Source of the DNA: Hysterangium stoloniferum
Taxonomy: Eukaryota; Basidiomycota; Agaricomycetes; Hysterangiales; Hysterangiaceae
Direction of reading: 5' to 3'
Length of the DNA stretch: 64,000 nucleotides
Assembly (NCBI GenBank): GCA_015178975.1
Contig: WHVD01000284.1
Location: 1 to 64,000 of the forward strand
Of this stretch, positions 34,761 through 45,649 are shown piece by piece. The notes under the pieces are model-generated. The model was not told where the DNA came from, ran no database searches, and saw only the letters and a list, made by a program, of their open reading frames with translations. Positions within the stretch are counted from its first letter, which is position 1. The number at the start of each line of letters is the position of its first letter. Both the position numbers and the translations under genes were made by a program.

Positions 34761-35716
34761 TGTTAAGAGCAGAAACTGACGGATGTCGGCAGACCGACGG
34801 GGACCGAACGGAAGGACTTGGCTTCAGCTTATGTGCTGCGCCCTCGCAAGTTACCGTCAGGTGTCCTTAAATTTCGGGCGGGCGAAAACTAGTCCTGTCA
34901 AGTAAACCTCTCGGTAAACTACCGATCGGAAACCGAAGGATAAGTTGAGGGTTGGGTTGAGGGGTCGGAGACCAAGAGTCGGAGGCTGAGAGAGTCAGAG
35001 ACTGAGAGAGTCGGAGACCGAGAGAGTCAGAGACTGAGAGTCGGAGACTGAGACAGTCGGAGACTGAGACAGTCGGAGACTGAGACAGTCGGAGACTGAG
35101 ACAGTCGGAGACTGAGACAGTCGGGGACTGAGAGTCGGAGATTAGAGGTTGAAGTCGTAAATGTAGGTTGAATCGTAAATCGGATGGAGTCGGAATGTGG
35201 TGGTCGTGAATAGATAATGGAGTCGGAAATTAGAGGGATATATAAGTCGATCTAAGTCGATATTCTGATTGTCCAGTAGTTACATTACAATGGGTCTTAT
35301 ATACGAGTTATCGGCGTCTAGAAACTACTAACTAAGGGAAGAGCGGAAAACGGCATTGACAAATAAGCTTGACTAGGAACCGGAAAGTTACGATAAGTTC
35401 GGAAGCCGAGATTTAGCCGAGAGCGGAATTACGAGAAAAGGGAATAGTCCACGGGCTACAGGTATATATGGGCATATGTGAAACATAGAGTAAAACGGAT
35501 CATCATAATGGAAGGGGACGTATCAAAGCATAACCAGATGGTAGAGTATATTTTGACAGGGGCGTAAACGAGGTTTGATCGCCGTGAAGGTATACGTCAG
35601 TGTCGGTATTCCGAAGGTTGCCGAAATGATGACTTGATCAATAACTTCGAACATTGATAGACTGTAGTATTCGGAGACCATCGGGTTGCGACATGGGTTA
35701 CGACACGGTCGTAACA
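34761..35716 (-). repeat. B1 5' LTR (956 bp)
   Basis: Same boundaries as the 3' LTR, with five 16-bp units near 35,046-35,125. On the minus strand CGTATATAAGACCC (about 35,293-35,306) precedes AATCAGAATAT (35,260-35,270), the inferred start of R. Confidence 0.95.
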
Positions 35717-35939
35717 GTCCTGTGACATAGTGTACTGATTGGAGAGTTTGATGTGGAGGGAAGAGATAGGGGGATAAAATTTTCTTTAGCGGATTTATGT
35801 ATTTTATATTAATTTCAAGCTCCGCTCAGTTATTGAGGTGAAAGGCCAAGGGGGATGAATAGTGAGGAGTAGAGTTAAATTAAATAAACAGTGTTGTCAT
35901 TGTGAAAAGGTGAAATGATCATTAGATTCGATAAATAGT

Positions 35940-37046
35940 TTTGTAAGCTCTGAGAAGAGCGGGGGCATTACGAAGGTCGTTGCTGTTTAACCAGGTGTCC
36001 TCTTCTGGTCCATACCCTTTCCATTGAACTTGGAAGAGGAGTCAATTTTGATGCTTTTTGTGTCCTACTATAGCTTCTACTTTGTACTCCTTGTCGTTAC
36101 CGTCTAGTTCCCAAGGATTCTCGAGTAGCTCCCTTGACCTGAATTCCTTGGGGGAGAGATGGTACTTTTTAAGATGGTCTCAGTTGATCACTGGGTGTAG
36201 TTGATATTCCAAGGGAACATGGAGTCAAAAGTCTTGAGGATTGATCTTCTCCAAGACTTTGAATGGTCCTATCTGTCTTTGTATAAGTTTCCTCCCAGGT
36301 CCTTTGGCTTTGACAAGCTCGAGGGAATGGGGATTGATTAGAACATAATCTCCTTCTGAGATATCTTCCACTGATCTCCTTTTCTTATTGTAGCTGCGAG
36401 CTTGCATTTCTTGTGCTCACACAATTGAATCCCACACCACCTGTCGATGGTTTTCCAATTCTAGAATCCATTGGTCGGCTAAAGGGCTATCCGACAATTC
36501 CTTGGGAACCACAGGGTCATCCCCTCCTAGGCAGCGAGACATTCCTCTTGGTAGGTATCCCATCAGTAAAAAGGCCAGTGCATAACTTGTTGAACTCTGA
36601 ACCATCGAATTGTAGGTATGAGCCACCACCTGAGTCCATTTAGACCATTCTTCTTTCGAAGAAGCACAGTACGCTCTGAGAATTTGCTCATTGATGGCAT
36701 TGGCGTTCTCCATTTGACCGTCAGTTTGAGGATGATGAGATGAGGATACTGCAAGGGTGCTTCTGTATACTTTGCAGACCTCTCTCCAGAACCTACAGGT
36801 CCATCTCTTGTCTCAATCACAGATTACCCTTGAGGGTGAGCCAAAAGGAGCGGCTACTTTATTCACAAAGATTCGCATGAATCCTTCTGCGGATAGATCT
36901 GAAGTCATGGGCTCACAAATTAAAAAATGTGTGAGTTTATCCACAGCGAGAAAGATGGCTGAGTAAGCACCCTCTGTAGAAGGAGGCAATCCAGTAATCA
37001 GGTCCATTGAGACAACCTCAAACAGCCTTAAGGGTACATCCACAGG
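35940..37046 (-). pseudogene. C1 integrase and chromodomain
   Basis: Minus-strand pieces: integrase start (VVSMDLITGLPPSTEGAYSA, 36,813-37,043), the core tail (ENANAINEQILRAYCASSKE, 36,417-36,713), the C-terminal domain (GDYVLINPHSLELVKAKGPG and GPFKVLEKINPQ, 36,225-36,407) and a chromodomain-like end (LLFQVQWKGYGPEEDTWLN, about 36,000). Several frameshifts and stops separate them. The chromodomain sequence differs clearly from family A/B (VKWVGYEGTDEE), so C1 belongs to a different chromovirus lineage. Confidence 0.85.
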
Positions 37047-38258
37047 TCAAAGAGCTCCCTGTTGAGCAGAATGATCAACCTTATTTTTCTGGCATATGTC
37101 ACAGCTGCGAGCATACACCACACAGCCCTGTAACATCCTTGGCCAGAAAAACCAGTCCTTCATCAGCTGAAAAAGTCTGTGACTGCCTGCATGAGCTCCT
37201 TTGAAGGGGTTGTCATGTATCAATTTGAGTATCATGCTGCTAGGAATGCAGATTTGACTTTTCCAGTCCAAATCTCGAAAGAATAATAGCTTATTCTTGC
37301 CAATAAAATAGTGTGAGGGGGTAGCTACCATATTTGGGGAAATGGGATTGGCGGCGTAATGATTTCTGAAGGCGGGATCTTTCTCATATCGATCGCGAAG
37401 TTCCTTGACATAATTTTCATTGATTTCTATAAGAAATTGGGGGTTTGAGAGATTAAAGCTCACCTCGTCAATTTCATCGTTTCTGGGGAGGTTGTGCAAA
37501 TCCCATTTTGTTTGGGGGACCTCTTCCATGGTCCCAACTGGTTCAACTAACTCATGGTGAGTGAGGAAGACAGTCTTTTCCGCTGGTTTGTTCTCCCATA
37601 ATGTCTCGTTGTCATTCCAGTTGTGAGAATCTGCTATGATTGGTAAGAGATCGTCTCTCGCGGGACTAGCACAGTCAGGTACTTGAGGAAGTCTAGATAG
37701 TGGGTCAACATTGCTGTGTATCCATCCTGCTCGATGTAAGATTTGCAGACTGGGGTATGCAGCGTATACTGCCCCCCATGTGGCCAGTCGACGATTGGTA
37801 TTCTCGTAAGATCTGGCCCATTGTAACACCACATGGTCAGTGATCAAAAGGATATGTTCTCCTTCGATAAAGGGCTGGAAATGGACTAGTCCCTCTTTAG
37901 CAGCTAACACTTCTCGCTCCATGGCTGAGTAATTACATTCCACTTTCTTGAGCATGTGGCTCCAATAGGCAATGAAGTGCTCTACAGTGACATTGGTGTC
38001 GTCAAAATCTGAGGCCCAGGAATCTGCCCAAGTGAATTCCAGCTCCCTGGTTTTATAATGAGTAATGAAAATGGGCACATCTTGAGATTGATCGAAGGCT
38101 GATCTTGCTTGGGCATAGATTTTAGTATCTTTTAGATCCCTAAGCGTCATTTTCTGTATTTGTTGAAGACAACATCCCAGTGTGAAGTCTGAAGCATCCA
38201 TGTATAGCCGATAAGGCATGCCACTTGTGGGGTGTCCAAGTACTGGAGCAGAGCTCAA
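37047..38258 (-). pseudogene. C1 RNase H plus integrase H2C2 zinc domain
   Basis: One open frame of 403 aa. It begins in the RNase H domain (YRLYMDASDFTLGCCLQQ with the first Asp; AMEREVLAAKEGLVHFQPFI with the Glu; LLITDHVVLQWARS with the second Asp; a connection with HSNVDPLSRLPQ). It ends in the H2C2 zinc domain of integrase (HAGSHRLFQLMKDWFFWP, then CDICQKNK). The frame is intact and the catalytic acidic residues are present, but it is cut off from RT by a stop near 38,280. Confidence 0.88.
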
Positions 38259-38282
38259 TGCAACCTTGATGTCTTCAAAAGC

Positions 38283-39424
38283 TCAGGCATGTTTGGAATC
38301 CCAAGTCCAATGGACTCCTTGCTTTAAGAGGTTGAAGAGCGGAGCAACCATCCAGGAATAAATGGAATATAAGCTGAAAAGTACAGAACCATCCCAAGGA
38401 AGCATTGACTTGGAAGGTGTAGCTAGTTCCAGTATGGCAGTGACCTTCTCTTGATGGGTTGAAAAACCGAGCCTAGACACCTTATGTCCTAGTAATAGAA
38501 TCGAGTTATACCCCACGTAGCATTTTTTGGGCAAGAGAGTGATTCCTGCTGCAATTATGGCTTGTAGAACCTGGTCTAGATGCTCTAAATGATCGTCCCA
38601 TGTCTTAGAAAAGATCACAATGTTGTCAATATAGACTAGACAGAATATCCATAAGTAAGGTGCAAGTACGGTTTGCATAACTCTCTGGAATATAGAGGGT
38701 CCATTACAAAGTCCAAAGGGCATTCACCTGAATTGCCACAGTCCTCATGGGATCTGAGAGTGGTCTTTGGTTTATCTTCTTCTAAGATTTCAAGTTGGGT
38801 AAAGCTGGCTAGTGCATCAAAGGAAGATAGGATATTGGATCCTGAAAGCGCTTGCATGATCTCAGACTGGCATGGCAATGGGAATTTGTCGGGAACTGTT
38901 AGGCTGTTCAACTTCCTATAGTCAATCACCACTCTCGGTTTCCCATTGTGATAGACGAAAAAGGCTGGCACCCCCCAAGGACTTTTGGATGGTTCAATTA
39001 CTCCCTGTTGAAACCAAGTATCCATTTGTTCATTAATGACCTTCCTATTGGCTGGGGAAGTTGGAAACATTGACATCGAAATAGGTTGCACACCTTCTTT
39101 AAATGGGACATTGACTTTGATGTCTACTTGTTCTAAATGCCCATCTACTCCAAAGGCTTGGACATTCTTGGTCAATACTGACTCCAGGTGGGAGGAGACA
39201 TCAGCAGGAATGTCAGGTCCTAACTTAACCAACTTGTGTAGGTCCTCTGCCCAAAATGTTTCCGTGGTGGTGACTTCTGAGGTTTTAGGGCCTGCTGGGT
39301 CAAAATCGTCTGCGAGTTCCCATTCTGGGGGCTGTCTGGAAGGTCGAGGATTAAGGCCATGCTCCTCTTCTATTCTTGATAGGCTCTCTATGAGGTGAGT
39401 GATCTTGGTTGCCATTGACTGCAT
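38283..39424 (-). pseudogene. C1 reverse transcriptase (catalytic YIDN)
   Basis: Two overlapping frames hold the RT: VIEPSKSPWGVPAFFVYHNG, PRVVIDYRKLNSLTVPDKFP, SFDALASFTQLEIL (38,636-39,424), then MPFGLCNGPSIFQRVMQTVL and VYIDNIVIFSKTWDDHLEHL (38,283-38,723). A frameshift lies near 38,725. The second catalytic Asp of the YxDD box is Asn (codon at 38,622-38,624), one G-to-A step from GAC in the sequence GACGAC. The polymerase would be inactive even without the frameshift. Confidence 0.9.
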
Positions 39425-39989
39425 TGATGCCTTCTCAGTTGAAGATCTAGGTGTCTGGGCCCATTCATTCGCATCATGAATTAATCCAATGGTTTCCCCT
39501 TGTCTAATGATTCTTGGTGTCAGAGAGGGGTTAGCGAGAGGTATTGTGGCACATTCCCTACAGATAGCAGTGGTGGGAGTGGTTAGTATACTTCCATCGT
39601 CATCCTGCAGGACGACTCCCTCGACTATCCATTGGTCACCGATAAGATCTATGACAAAAATTGGTAATATTCAAGCTGATTCTGGCTCTATAGTACAATC
39701 CTGTAGGGCCCATGCGACTCTTTCAGTATGCACCCCTTTGTCTGGTTTGGAAGTCAATTCAGGTGAGTCATTGGCTAGTTCCTCAAGGGGGATCTTGCTA
39801 ATCGAGAAGGCTAAAGGCTGCGGCTCCTTGGAGGAACTGGCTGGGATACACCCCACCCTCCCTGGCAGAATCAATCTAGAGCCCAACAGCTGGTCTCATA
39901 GTGTTCCAATTTCATAGTTCACATGAAAGTCCTCTCCAAGAAGAATCGGGACAGTCATGCCTCAGACAATGTACATTTTGGCGATAAAT

Positions 39990-40383
39990 TTAAGGAGTAT
40001 TACCAGTGTCATCTTTGAGGTAAATGGGGATATTGACGTATCCTAAGACCTTAGCATTACTGGTAAGCTGTATGAGGCATAATTTGAGTCCTTGCTTGAG
40101 CTTGGGGCGGTCCACTAGTTCCTTATAGAAATCCTCTGAAATTAAAGAAAGATCGGCTCTGGCATCCAGCCTGATTTTAATAGGATTAGAGGCCTCTGAG
40201 TCCCCTACGCATCTGTAGATGTGTAATGCTGAAATCCCAATACTGGAGTATCCACCTGGGGGATCCCTTCTGCGGTAGATGATGGTCGAATCCTCTTTCA
40301 TAAACCGACTGGACCGAGGGTATTGGACCCTGGGTCTTTTGCTTTCCTTTCTTGTGGCTAGTTTGACATCCCTCCTGACACAT
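39990..40383 (-). pseudogene. C1 aspartic protease region
   Basis: The frame includes IKIRLDARADLSLISEDFYK, matching the position and flanks of the retroviral-type protease active site, normally LDSGA. Here it reads LDARA, so the catalytic triad is altered. It lies between gag and RT in the right order. Confidence 0.65.
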
Positions 40384-42045
40384 CTACTGTTAGGTACATT
40401 TGGAACAAAGTCATCCGCTTCAGAATCCGACTCCTCACAGAATTAGGTTGGGTAACTGCCTTGGGTCAAAGGGGAAGTTCTCCTCCTCCAATCCCTCTAA
40501 CTTAGAGGGGTCTTCTATAATGTAGGTCTGACTTATTTCTTTAGATAAGTTTGCAAATACTTCCTTGTCAATGATTTCCTCAATTGTAGGAGGTTTAGAT
40601 TGCAATAAGGCTCCCGTCTCAGTCAGACCTTTCCAGTTCTGACAATGAGCGTCCAGCCAGTCTCCTTTCTCAAGAAAATCACAGTCTGATATAGAAACAT
40701 AGACTTGTGATGCTTTGTTCTCATTTGGGGATGAACTCACGTTTAAAGCAACATCGTCCTCTGATTGAGGAAGGTAGACAGAAATGAAAATTGATTCCTC
40801 ATCAATGTTATGTAATTGTCCCTGTATGCTTAATCCATAAACCATTTCATAAGCCCTCTGATCCTCTGCCTCCTCGGTTGGGTTCTGCATGGAGCATTTG
40901 TTAATAGAGACATAGTGCGACATCCTACCAGTGTGAGGGCAGTCAATCTTAAAATGCTCTAAGCTCCTGCAAATCCAGCACTCCTTTGGGGGTTTAGTGA
41001 CACTTTTCTTGTCACTTCATTCAAAAAAGAACTTGCCGTGTTTCTTACCCTGTTTCATGTTGGATCTCCTAGGGACGGTTTTATCTTCAGCTTCGCTGAG
41101 AAGGACATGGCCTCAATTAGTAGGGTCAATTCCCCTGGAGTGCTCTTCTTCATACCAGGGATCTGATTCTTCCTGTTCGGCGATCATGACTCTGGGCTTC
41201 TGAAACTGATAGCGCTCTCAATGTGTTTGGACCCAAGCATTAATCAGAGCCTCTTGTAGATTGTTAGCATAAGTCTACAAGCTCATGATGTTGTCGATGG
41301 GTTGTCCTTGGAGAAGGTAGAGCCATTCCATGGGCAGTGTGAGGATAAGTCTGCACGTTTCGTCCTTTCGATTTTGGTTGAACCCATACAAGAATCGATA
41401 AAGCTTAATTCTCCATTGAATATAGTGAACAGGTGTCTCACGATCGTGGCTGGCTTGTCGAAATTTCATGGCTTCCCATTCTAAGGCTAAGGATTCATGC
41501 CAACGAGTTCCAAGTAATCCCTCTATGATACCCCAAAGGGACGATCCATGAGATCGACTGAATTCAGTGTGATGTTTATGGTCCAGAGTGCTCCACCAGA
41601 TCTTGGCATTGCCAGTGAGTCGTCTTGGCAGAGTGACTCCTAACAACATGCTCATGGAGTCTGATATCTCCGAGAGACTCATGATATCCATGATGTAGTC
41701 CAAGGCTTTGGATTGAGTTCCATCGTATTCGGGAAGGTCAGACCATTTTATCTTGATGTCGTTGGTGTTAAGAGAGATCTTTTTATCCTTAGGTAAGTCA
41801 TCGATAAGCGTGCTGGCTCGAGGCTGCATTGGAGTTCAAAAGGAAGAGTTAGGTACTCCTCATGATGGCTCCCACATCCCGAATTCCCCCATAGTCTGAA
41901 CTACTAGAGCTCAAGGATGAACTGCTAAGGGGTCCTCCTGGTGGCAGAAAAGGATTAGAGGAGATTGGCAGGGAATGGCAGGGATCGTCTGGGTTCAGCG
42001 ATCCTTGACCAGCAACCTGACCAGCTATACCCTCGGTGAATGCAG

Positions 42046-43001
42046 TGTAAGAATATGCGGCAGGTTTTCATGTGGGTGAGGGGATGACAAAGTCCCTTAA
42101 CGAAATACATCCGATGACTAAGCTACTGTACAGTATGAGACCATCAAGCTCAACGGCTTGCAACATATCCTAATAAATCCCAACACGCCCACTTTGCAAG
42201 TTGTTGAGAATGCGCCCACTTGACGCAAAATCCATCCGAAAATCCGTCCGAAAATCGAAAATAAAAAATCCACTGCGCCCACCATATGCGATATTCGTCC
42301 GAAACTTGAAAATACGCTGCGCCCACTAGACGCAAAAATCGTCTGGTACATTTGGCGTCGAATCATACCTTGGAGCATCCCTTGCTCCTAGTACACATTC
42401 CCCCAACCTCCCAGACCACACATCCGCTACGTTAGCGTTGAATTGTACCTCAGGCTCAGAACTCCTAGTACACATCCTCCTAACCTCCCGGAATTCTGAT
42501 GCCAGACCTCAGAGCCCTGCTCACAACTCGTAGTCCCCACAAATAACAGAATACTTCAGCCTGGCCACTCGTGGGACAACAGGCCTACTTTGCAAAGGTC
42601 GGTTCGCAGAACTCGAAGTCGAATGTTGTTGTCTTCATCAAACCCATAGATGTTCTTGGAACAGGTACAACAATCTGTGAGTCCATTCCCAATAAACCAT
42701 GCTCCATATACCACTGCCACTCCACAGTATCTTTAGTCCCAATACCACACTTTGTAAGTTCACCTCTCATTGCGCCAACAAAAATTTTCGAAATAAGAGC
42801 AGCAATGTTGACAATGACGAAGGGGTGTAGCAAATTAGAGGCAACTGGCGGGGCCCATAACCTGTAAGAATATGCGGCAGGTTTCCATGTGGGTGAAGGG
42901 GTGACAAAACCCTTAACGAAATACATCCGATGACTAAGCTACTGTACAGTATGAGACCATCAAGCTCAACGGCTTGCAACATATCCTAATAAATCCCAAC
43001 A
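42046..43001 (-). mobile_element. TRIM: miniature Copia-primed LTR element, TSD TGCAG
   Basis: A 956-bp element with direct terminal repeats of 140 bp (42,046-42,185) and 139 bp (42,863-43,001), both TGTAAGAATATGCGG to AATCCCAACA, flanked by TGCAG (42,041-42,045 and 43,002-43,006). The 677-bp interior has no convincing gene. Immediately after the 5' LTR on the minus strand is GGTTATGGGCCC, which matches the complement of the initiator tRNA-Met anticodon arm, as used by Copia and Ty5. The empty site is visible in the paralogous gag of C2 near 63,460, with one copy of the target. It is non-autonomous by size. Confidence 0.92.
42851..42862 (-). promoter_or_regulatory. TRIM primer binding site (half tRNA-iMet type)
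   Basis: GGTTATGGGCCC, read on the minus strand directly after the LTR end CTTACA with no spacer. The complement GGGCCCATAACC contains the CAT anticodon and loop of eukaryotic initiator tRNA-Met, the known primer of Copia-type elements that use a cleaved tRNA. Confidence 0.8.
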
Positions 43002-44331
43002 TGCAGTAGAGAAGGACAGTTGACCCCTGTTGGCGACTGATCGATTCCTAGTCGCAGGTTGTTCATCACCAAAGTTAGGATTATCCAGAATTCATTCAAA
43101 TGTGATGTGAGAGTGATGAATCCTCTGATGGGGTGCAGGGCTGGGTTCCATCATGATTTCTCTCTCGATTTCAATCGTATTCAAAGGCCGACACGGCTGA
43201 GGCTGATGGAAGGGAGTGCAGACTTCAATCCCTTTTTCCTGAAGATGGTCTGAAACTTGCATCCTCATATCCAACGGGAAGTCTTGCAAAATAACAGGAT
43301 GATTGATTGAATGGAGGAAACGAGTATCAGGAGACCCATTTAGGTTGCGAACAAGTGAACTAGTTGTGGAGATGGGGGAATCAGGCACCTGAATCGAGTT
43401 ATTATAAGGGTAAAGCACTTCCAAAACCATTTTATCGAGTTGCCTCTGATTTCGCTTCAACCGGCCCCTTAGAGTAAAGTATGCGAACGATGCATTTTGT
43501 GTGACTCTGTTAAGAGATTCCTCCAACATTTAGATGTATGTATACTGGTAGTCAACCTTGGGCATGATGTGATCCCCACTGAGTAGGACATGAAGGATTT
43601 GCAACGCATCATTGTGTGCACAGAGCACTTCGAGGAATAAAGAGAACACTTCCTGCTTGAAAATCATCCTTCCTCCTTCCATAACAGAAGTAACCTCACT
43701 CGACCATTTGGGAATCGAGTGGGTCAGGTCCTCAAGGATTCCTGGTCATGTGAATAAGTCCTGTGCCGATAAGATGGCCTGATAATGACCTAACCAGACT
43801 GTTACAGTCACTGGTAAAGAAGGGTAATCTGTATCGTACTCCTCCACGAAAGGAGTAATCTGATCCGCAGAGATTCGATCAGCGTAGTACATGTCCCATT
43901 TCATGTTAATAGGCTCAGCGTAAACCATATGACCCCTAAAGAACTGCTTGAGGATGACCTGCCTTGGTGGGAATGAGAGAACAGGTTCAAGTGCATGGGT
44001 AGGCTCGACACTAGCTCCAGGAATGCTCAACTGCCCGGTTGATGGACATTCCTCATGTGGATCAGGGGGAGTATCCATTGACAGTCCAGCTGCTGCTCTG
44101 GGGGAATTACCAGGAGGAGCTGGTCTTTGAAAAGTCAACAAAGACTTCCTCATGGTGACATTACGGGGTGGTTCCAGACTAGCAGGTCTTTGATGAGGTT
44201 TTGAACTACTTGGGGTTGTTGAAGATCTTGGTGTTTGGTTCTTGCCAGTGGTCATTTATGTGCTTAGAAATTAATAGTCGTAGAGTAATGTTTTTTCTGT
44301 AGGGAAAGAGCGGTTCAGCCTGGATCACCAC

Positions 44332-44965
44332 TGTGAAGAGTGGTGGAAGTTCTAATCATTCTATATATGAAGAATATCGACCTTTAGGTATGACACAAAG
44401 ATGTATTGACTGTCTAAGTCTCATACAGACCAAATGGGTATTGACTACTTAGTTCAATATGATTGAGTGAAATAGCTATCTAAAGTAGAGTAGAGAGCTA
44501 AAACAAATAAAGGGAATCGACTGTTAACCGTGATTCCGAATGACTGCTCGAGTGTAGAAGAGAGTAACAAGAGAGTTGAATAATAGAGTAGCACAGATGT
44601 AGTCCACATGGATTGAGATATAGATGGAGTTTCAACTGGTACAGTTCGAAACTCTGATTGTGTAGGTAGTTAAAGCCCATCTGTGACGGTCGAGATGATT
44701 CCCCAATCACAACTTACAGGACACTAACTGGTGTCTGGGTAAGTCGTGGTTGTGGGGTAAAAAGTGTCTGACTTCTAACTATGGGTGCTAGAATACATAA
44801 GCCTGGTGTGTATGTGCCCACAAGAGTTGATGTACCACATACATAGGTCGTCAAACTAGATATAAATGTATAATGAAATAGAGAGAAAGTAGAAATAATA
44901 ATGGAAATATAGTATGAGCTCCTCCAGACTATATTTCCTGAGTATATTTTGCCATACCTCTCACA
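44332..44965 (-). repeat. C1 5' LTR (634 bp) and adjacent PBS
   Basis: Boundaries follow from the TG/CA ends, the CTTGG TSD on the right and the second LTR. On the minus strand it is followed by GTGGTGATCCAGGCTGAACC (44,312-44,331), which includes TGG as expected for pairing with a tRNA CCA end. The tRNA was not identified. The same GTGGTGATCC begins the C2 PBS. Confidence 0.9.
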
Positions 44966-44970
44966 CTTGG

Positions 44971-45620
44971 TCAAGGCTCAACATAGAAAGGCCAGGGTTA
45001 ACATTTGCCCTCAAATACCAAAACTGGACAGTGGACGACTGGAAGAGGGTATTGTGGTCTGATGAGACCAAAATCAATAAGATTGTGCCAGATGGACATC
45101 TGTGTAGAAGAAAGCTGGAGAACCACTTTCTGAACCTACTGTCAAGCATGGAGGTGGAAATATTATGGTCTGGGGCTGCATGGATTGGAATGGAGTGGGA
45201 AAGCTTGCAGAGATTGAAGGATGGATGGATTCTTCATAATATGTAGAGATCTTGGATCAGAATTTATCCCAGAGCATTAGAGATTTGCAGGTTCCAGAAG
45301 ATGAGGCCATTTTCCAGCAAAACAATGATTCAAAGCATATCTCCAAGATGGCACAAAAATGGCTTTCTGAAAATCAGATTCAGGTATTAGACTGGGCAGC
45401 ACAGTCTCCTCACCTCAAACCCATAGAACATCTTTGAAATCACCTGAAGAAACAGCTACAAAAATATCCTTCACCACCAAAGGGAGTTTGGGAGTTATGG
45501 GAGAGGGTGGAAGTGGAATGGCCAAAGATTGAGCCTCAGGAGTCAGAAATGTATAGAAAGTTTCCAAGAAGACTTGATGCTGTAATAAAGGCTAAGGGAG
45601 GCCATACAAAATACTAGAAT
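44971..45620 (+). pseudogene. Tc1/mariner transposase, C-terminal half
   Basis: This continues the Tc1 transposase broken at 25,524. The first catalytic block is DWKRVLWSDETKIN (about 45,030-45,075). The second is FQQNNDSKHISKMAQKWLSE, where the usual QDND Asp is Asn. The third is SPHLKPIEHL with the Glu. Spacing from that Asn to the Glu is 34 residues, the DD34E class of Tc1. At least two frameshifts and stops occur (45,246 and 45,437). The inactive catalytic Asp plus the C1 insertion make it dead. LTR of A1 begins 30 bp after the frame end. Confidence 0.9.
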
Positions 45621-45649
45621 AAAAAGATATCTGATTCAAAAAGGGTGCT

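Larger units (their letters stand above)
29325..35716 (-). mobile_element. Element B1: recent non-autonomous, self-primed gypsy element, TSD GTCCT
   Basis: A complete 6,392-bp LTR element inserted in C1, flanked by GTCCT (29,320-29,324 and 35,717-35,721). The 3' LTR is 29,325-30,264 (940 bp) and the 5' LTR is 34,761-35,716 (956 bp). By eye they differ by one substitution (CGCAGG against CGCAAG) and by 4 against 5 copies of a 16-bp unit, which explains the whole length difference. Inside there is only a broken RNase H-tail/integrase/chromodomain segment (about 30,946-32,590) and long non-coding repeats. Gag, protease and RT are absent. Such an element must have been copied by a partner's proteins. 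Confidence 0.95.
40435..44255 (-). pseudogene. C1 gag (interrupted by a TRIM)
   Basis: Gag starts at MTTGKNQTPRSSTTPSSSKP (44,255), 77 nt after the 5' LTR. It continues through FPPRQVILKQFFRGHMVYAE, 43,092-43,529, and the capsid-like part ASTLIDDLPKDKKISLNTND and WWSTLDHKHHTEFSRSHGSS (41,275-41,829). It ends with a CCHC zinc knuckle CX2CX4HX4C (CWICRSLEHFKIDC, about 40,937-40,981) and a tail to 40,435. The frame is broken by stops and by the TRIM at 42,046-43,001, which sits between STA and FTEG. The C2 gag at 62,144 gives the uninterrupted order. Confidence 0.88.
25525..44965 (-). mobile_element. Element C1: chromovirus (Ty3/gypsy) inserted in Tc1, TSD CTTGG
   Basis: A minus-strand LTR retrotransposon with LTRs of 634-635 bp at 44,332-44,965 (5') and 25,525-26,159 (3'), both starting TGTGA in plus orientation and ending CTCACA. 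CTTGG flanks it at 25,520-25,524 and 44,966-44,970, inside the Tc1 gene. Gene order from the 5' LTR is gag, protease, RT, RNase H, integrase, chromodomain, then an unusual post-pol coding region before the 3' LTR. Its own sequence amounts to about 11.5 kb once the TRIM, B1 and a solo LTR are removed. Stops and frameshifts run through all genes, and the RT motif is YIDN, so it is inactive. Confidence 0.95.
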
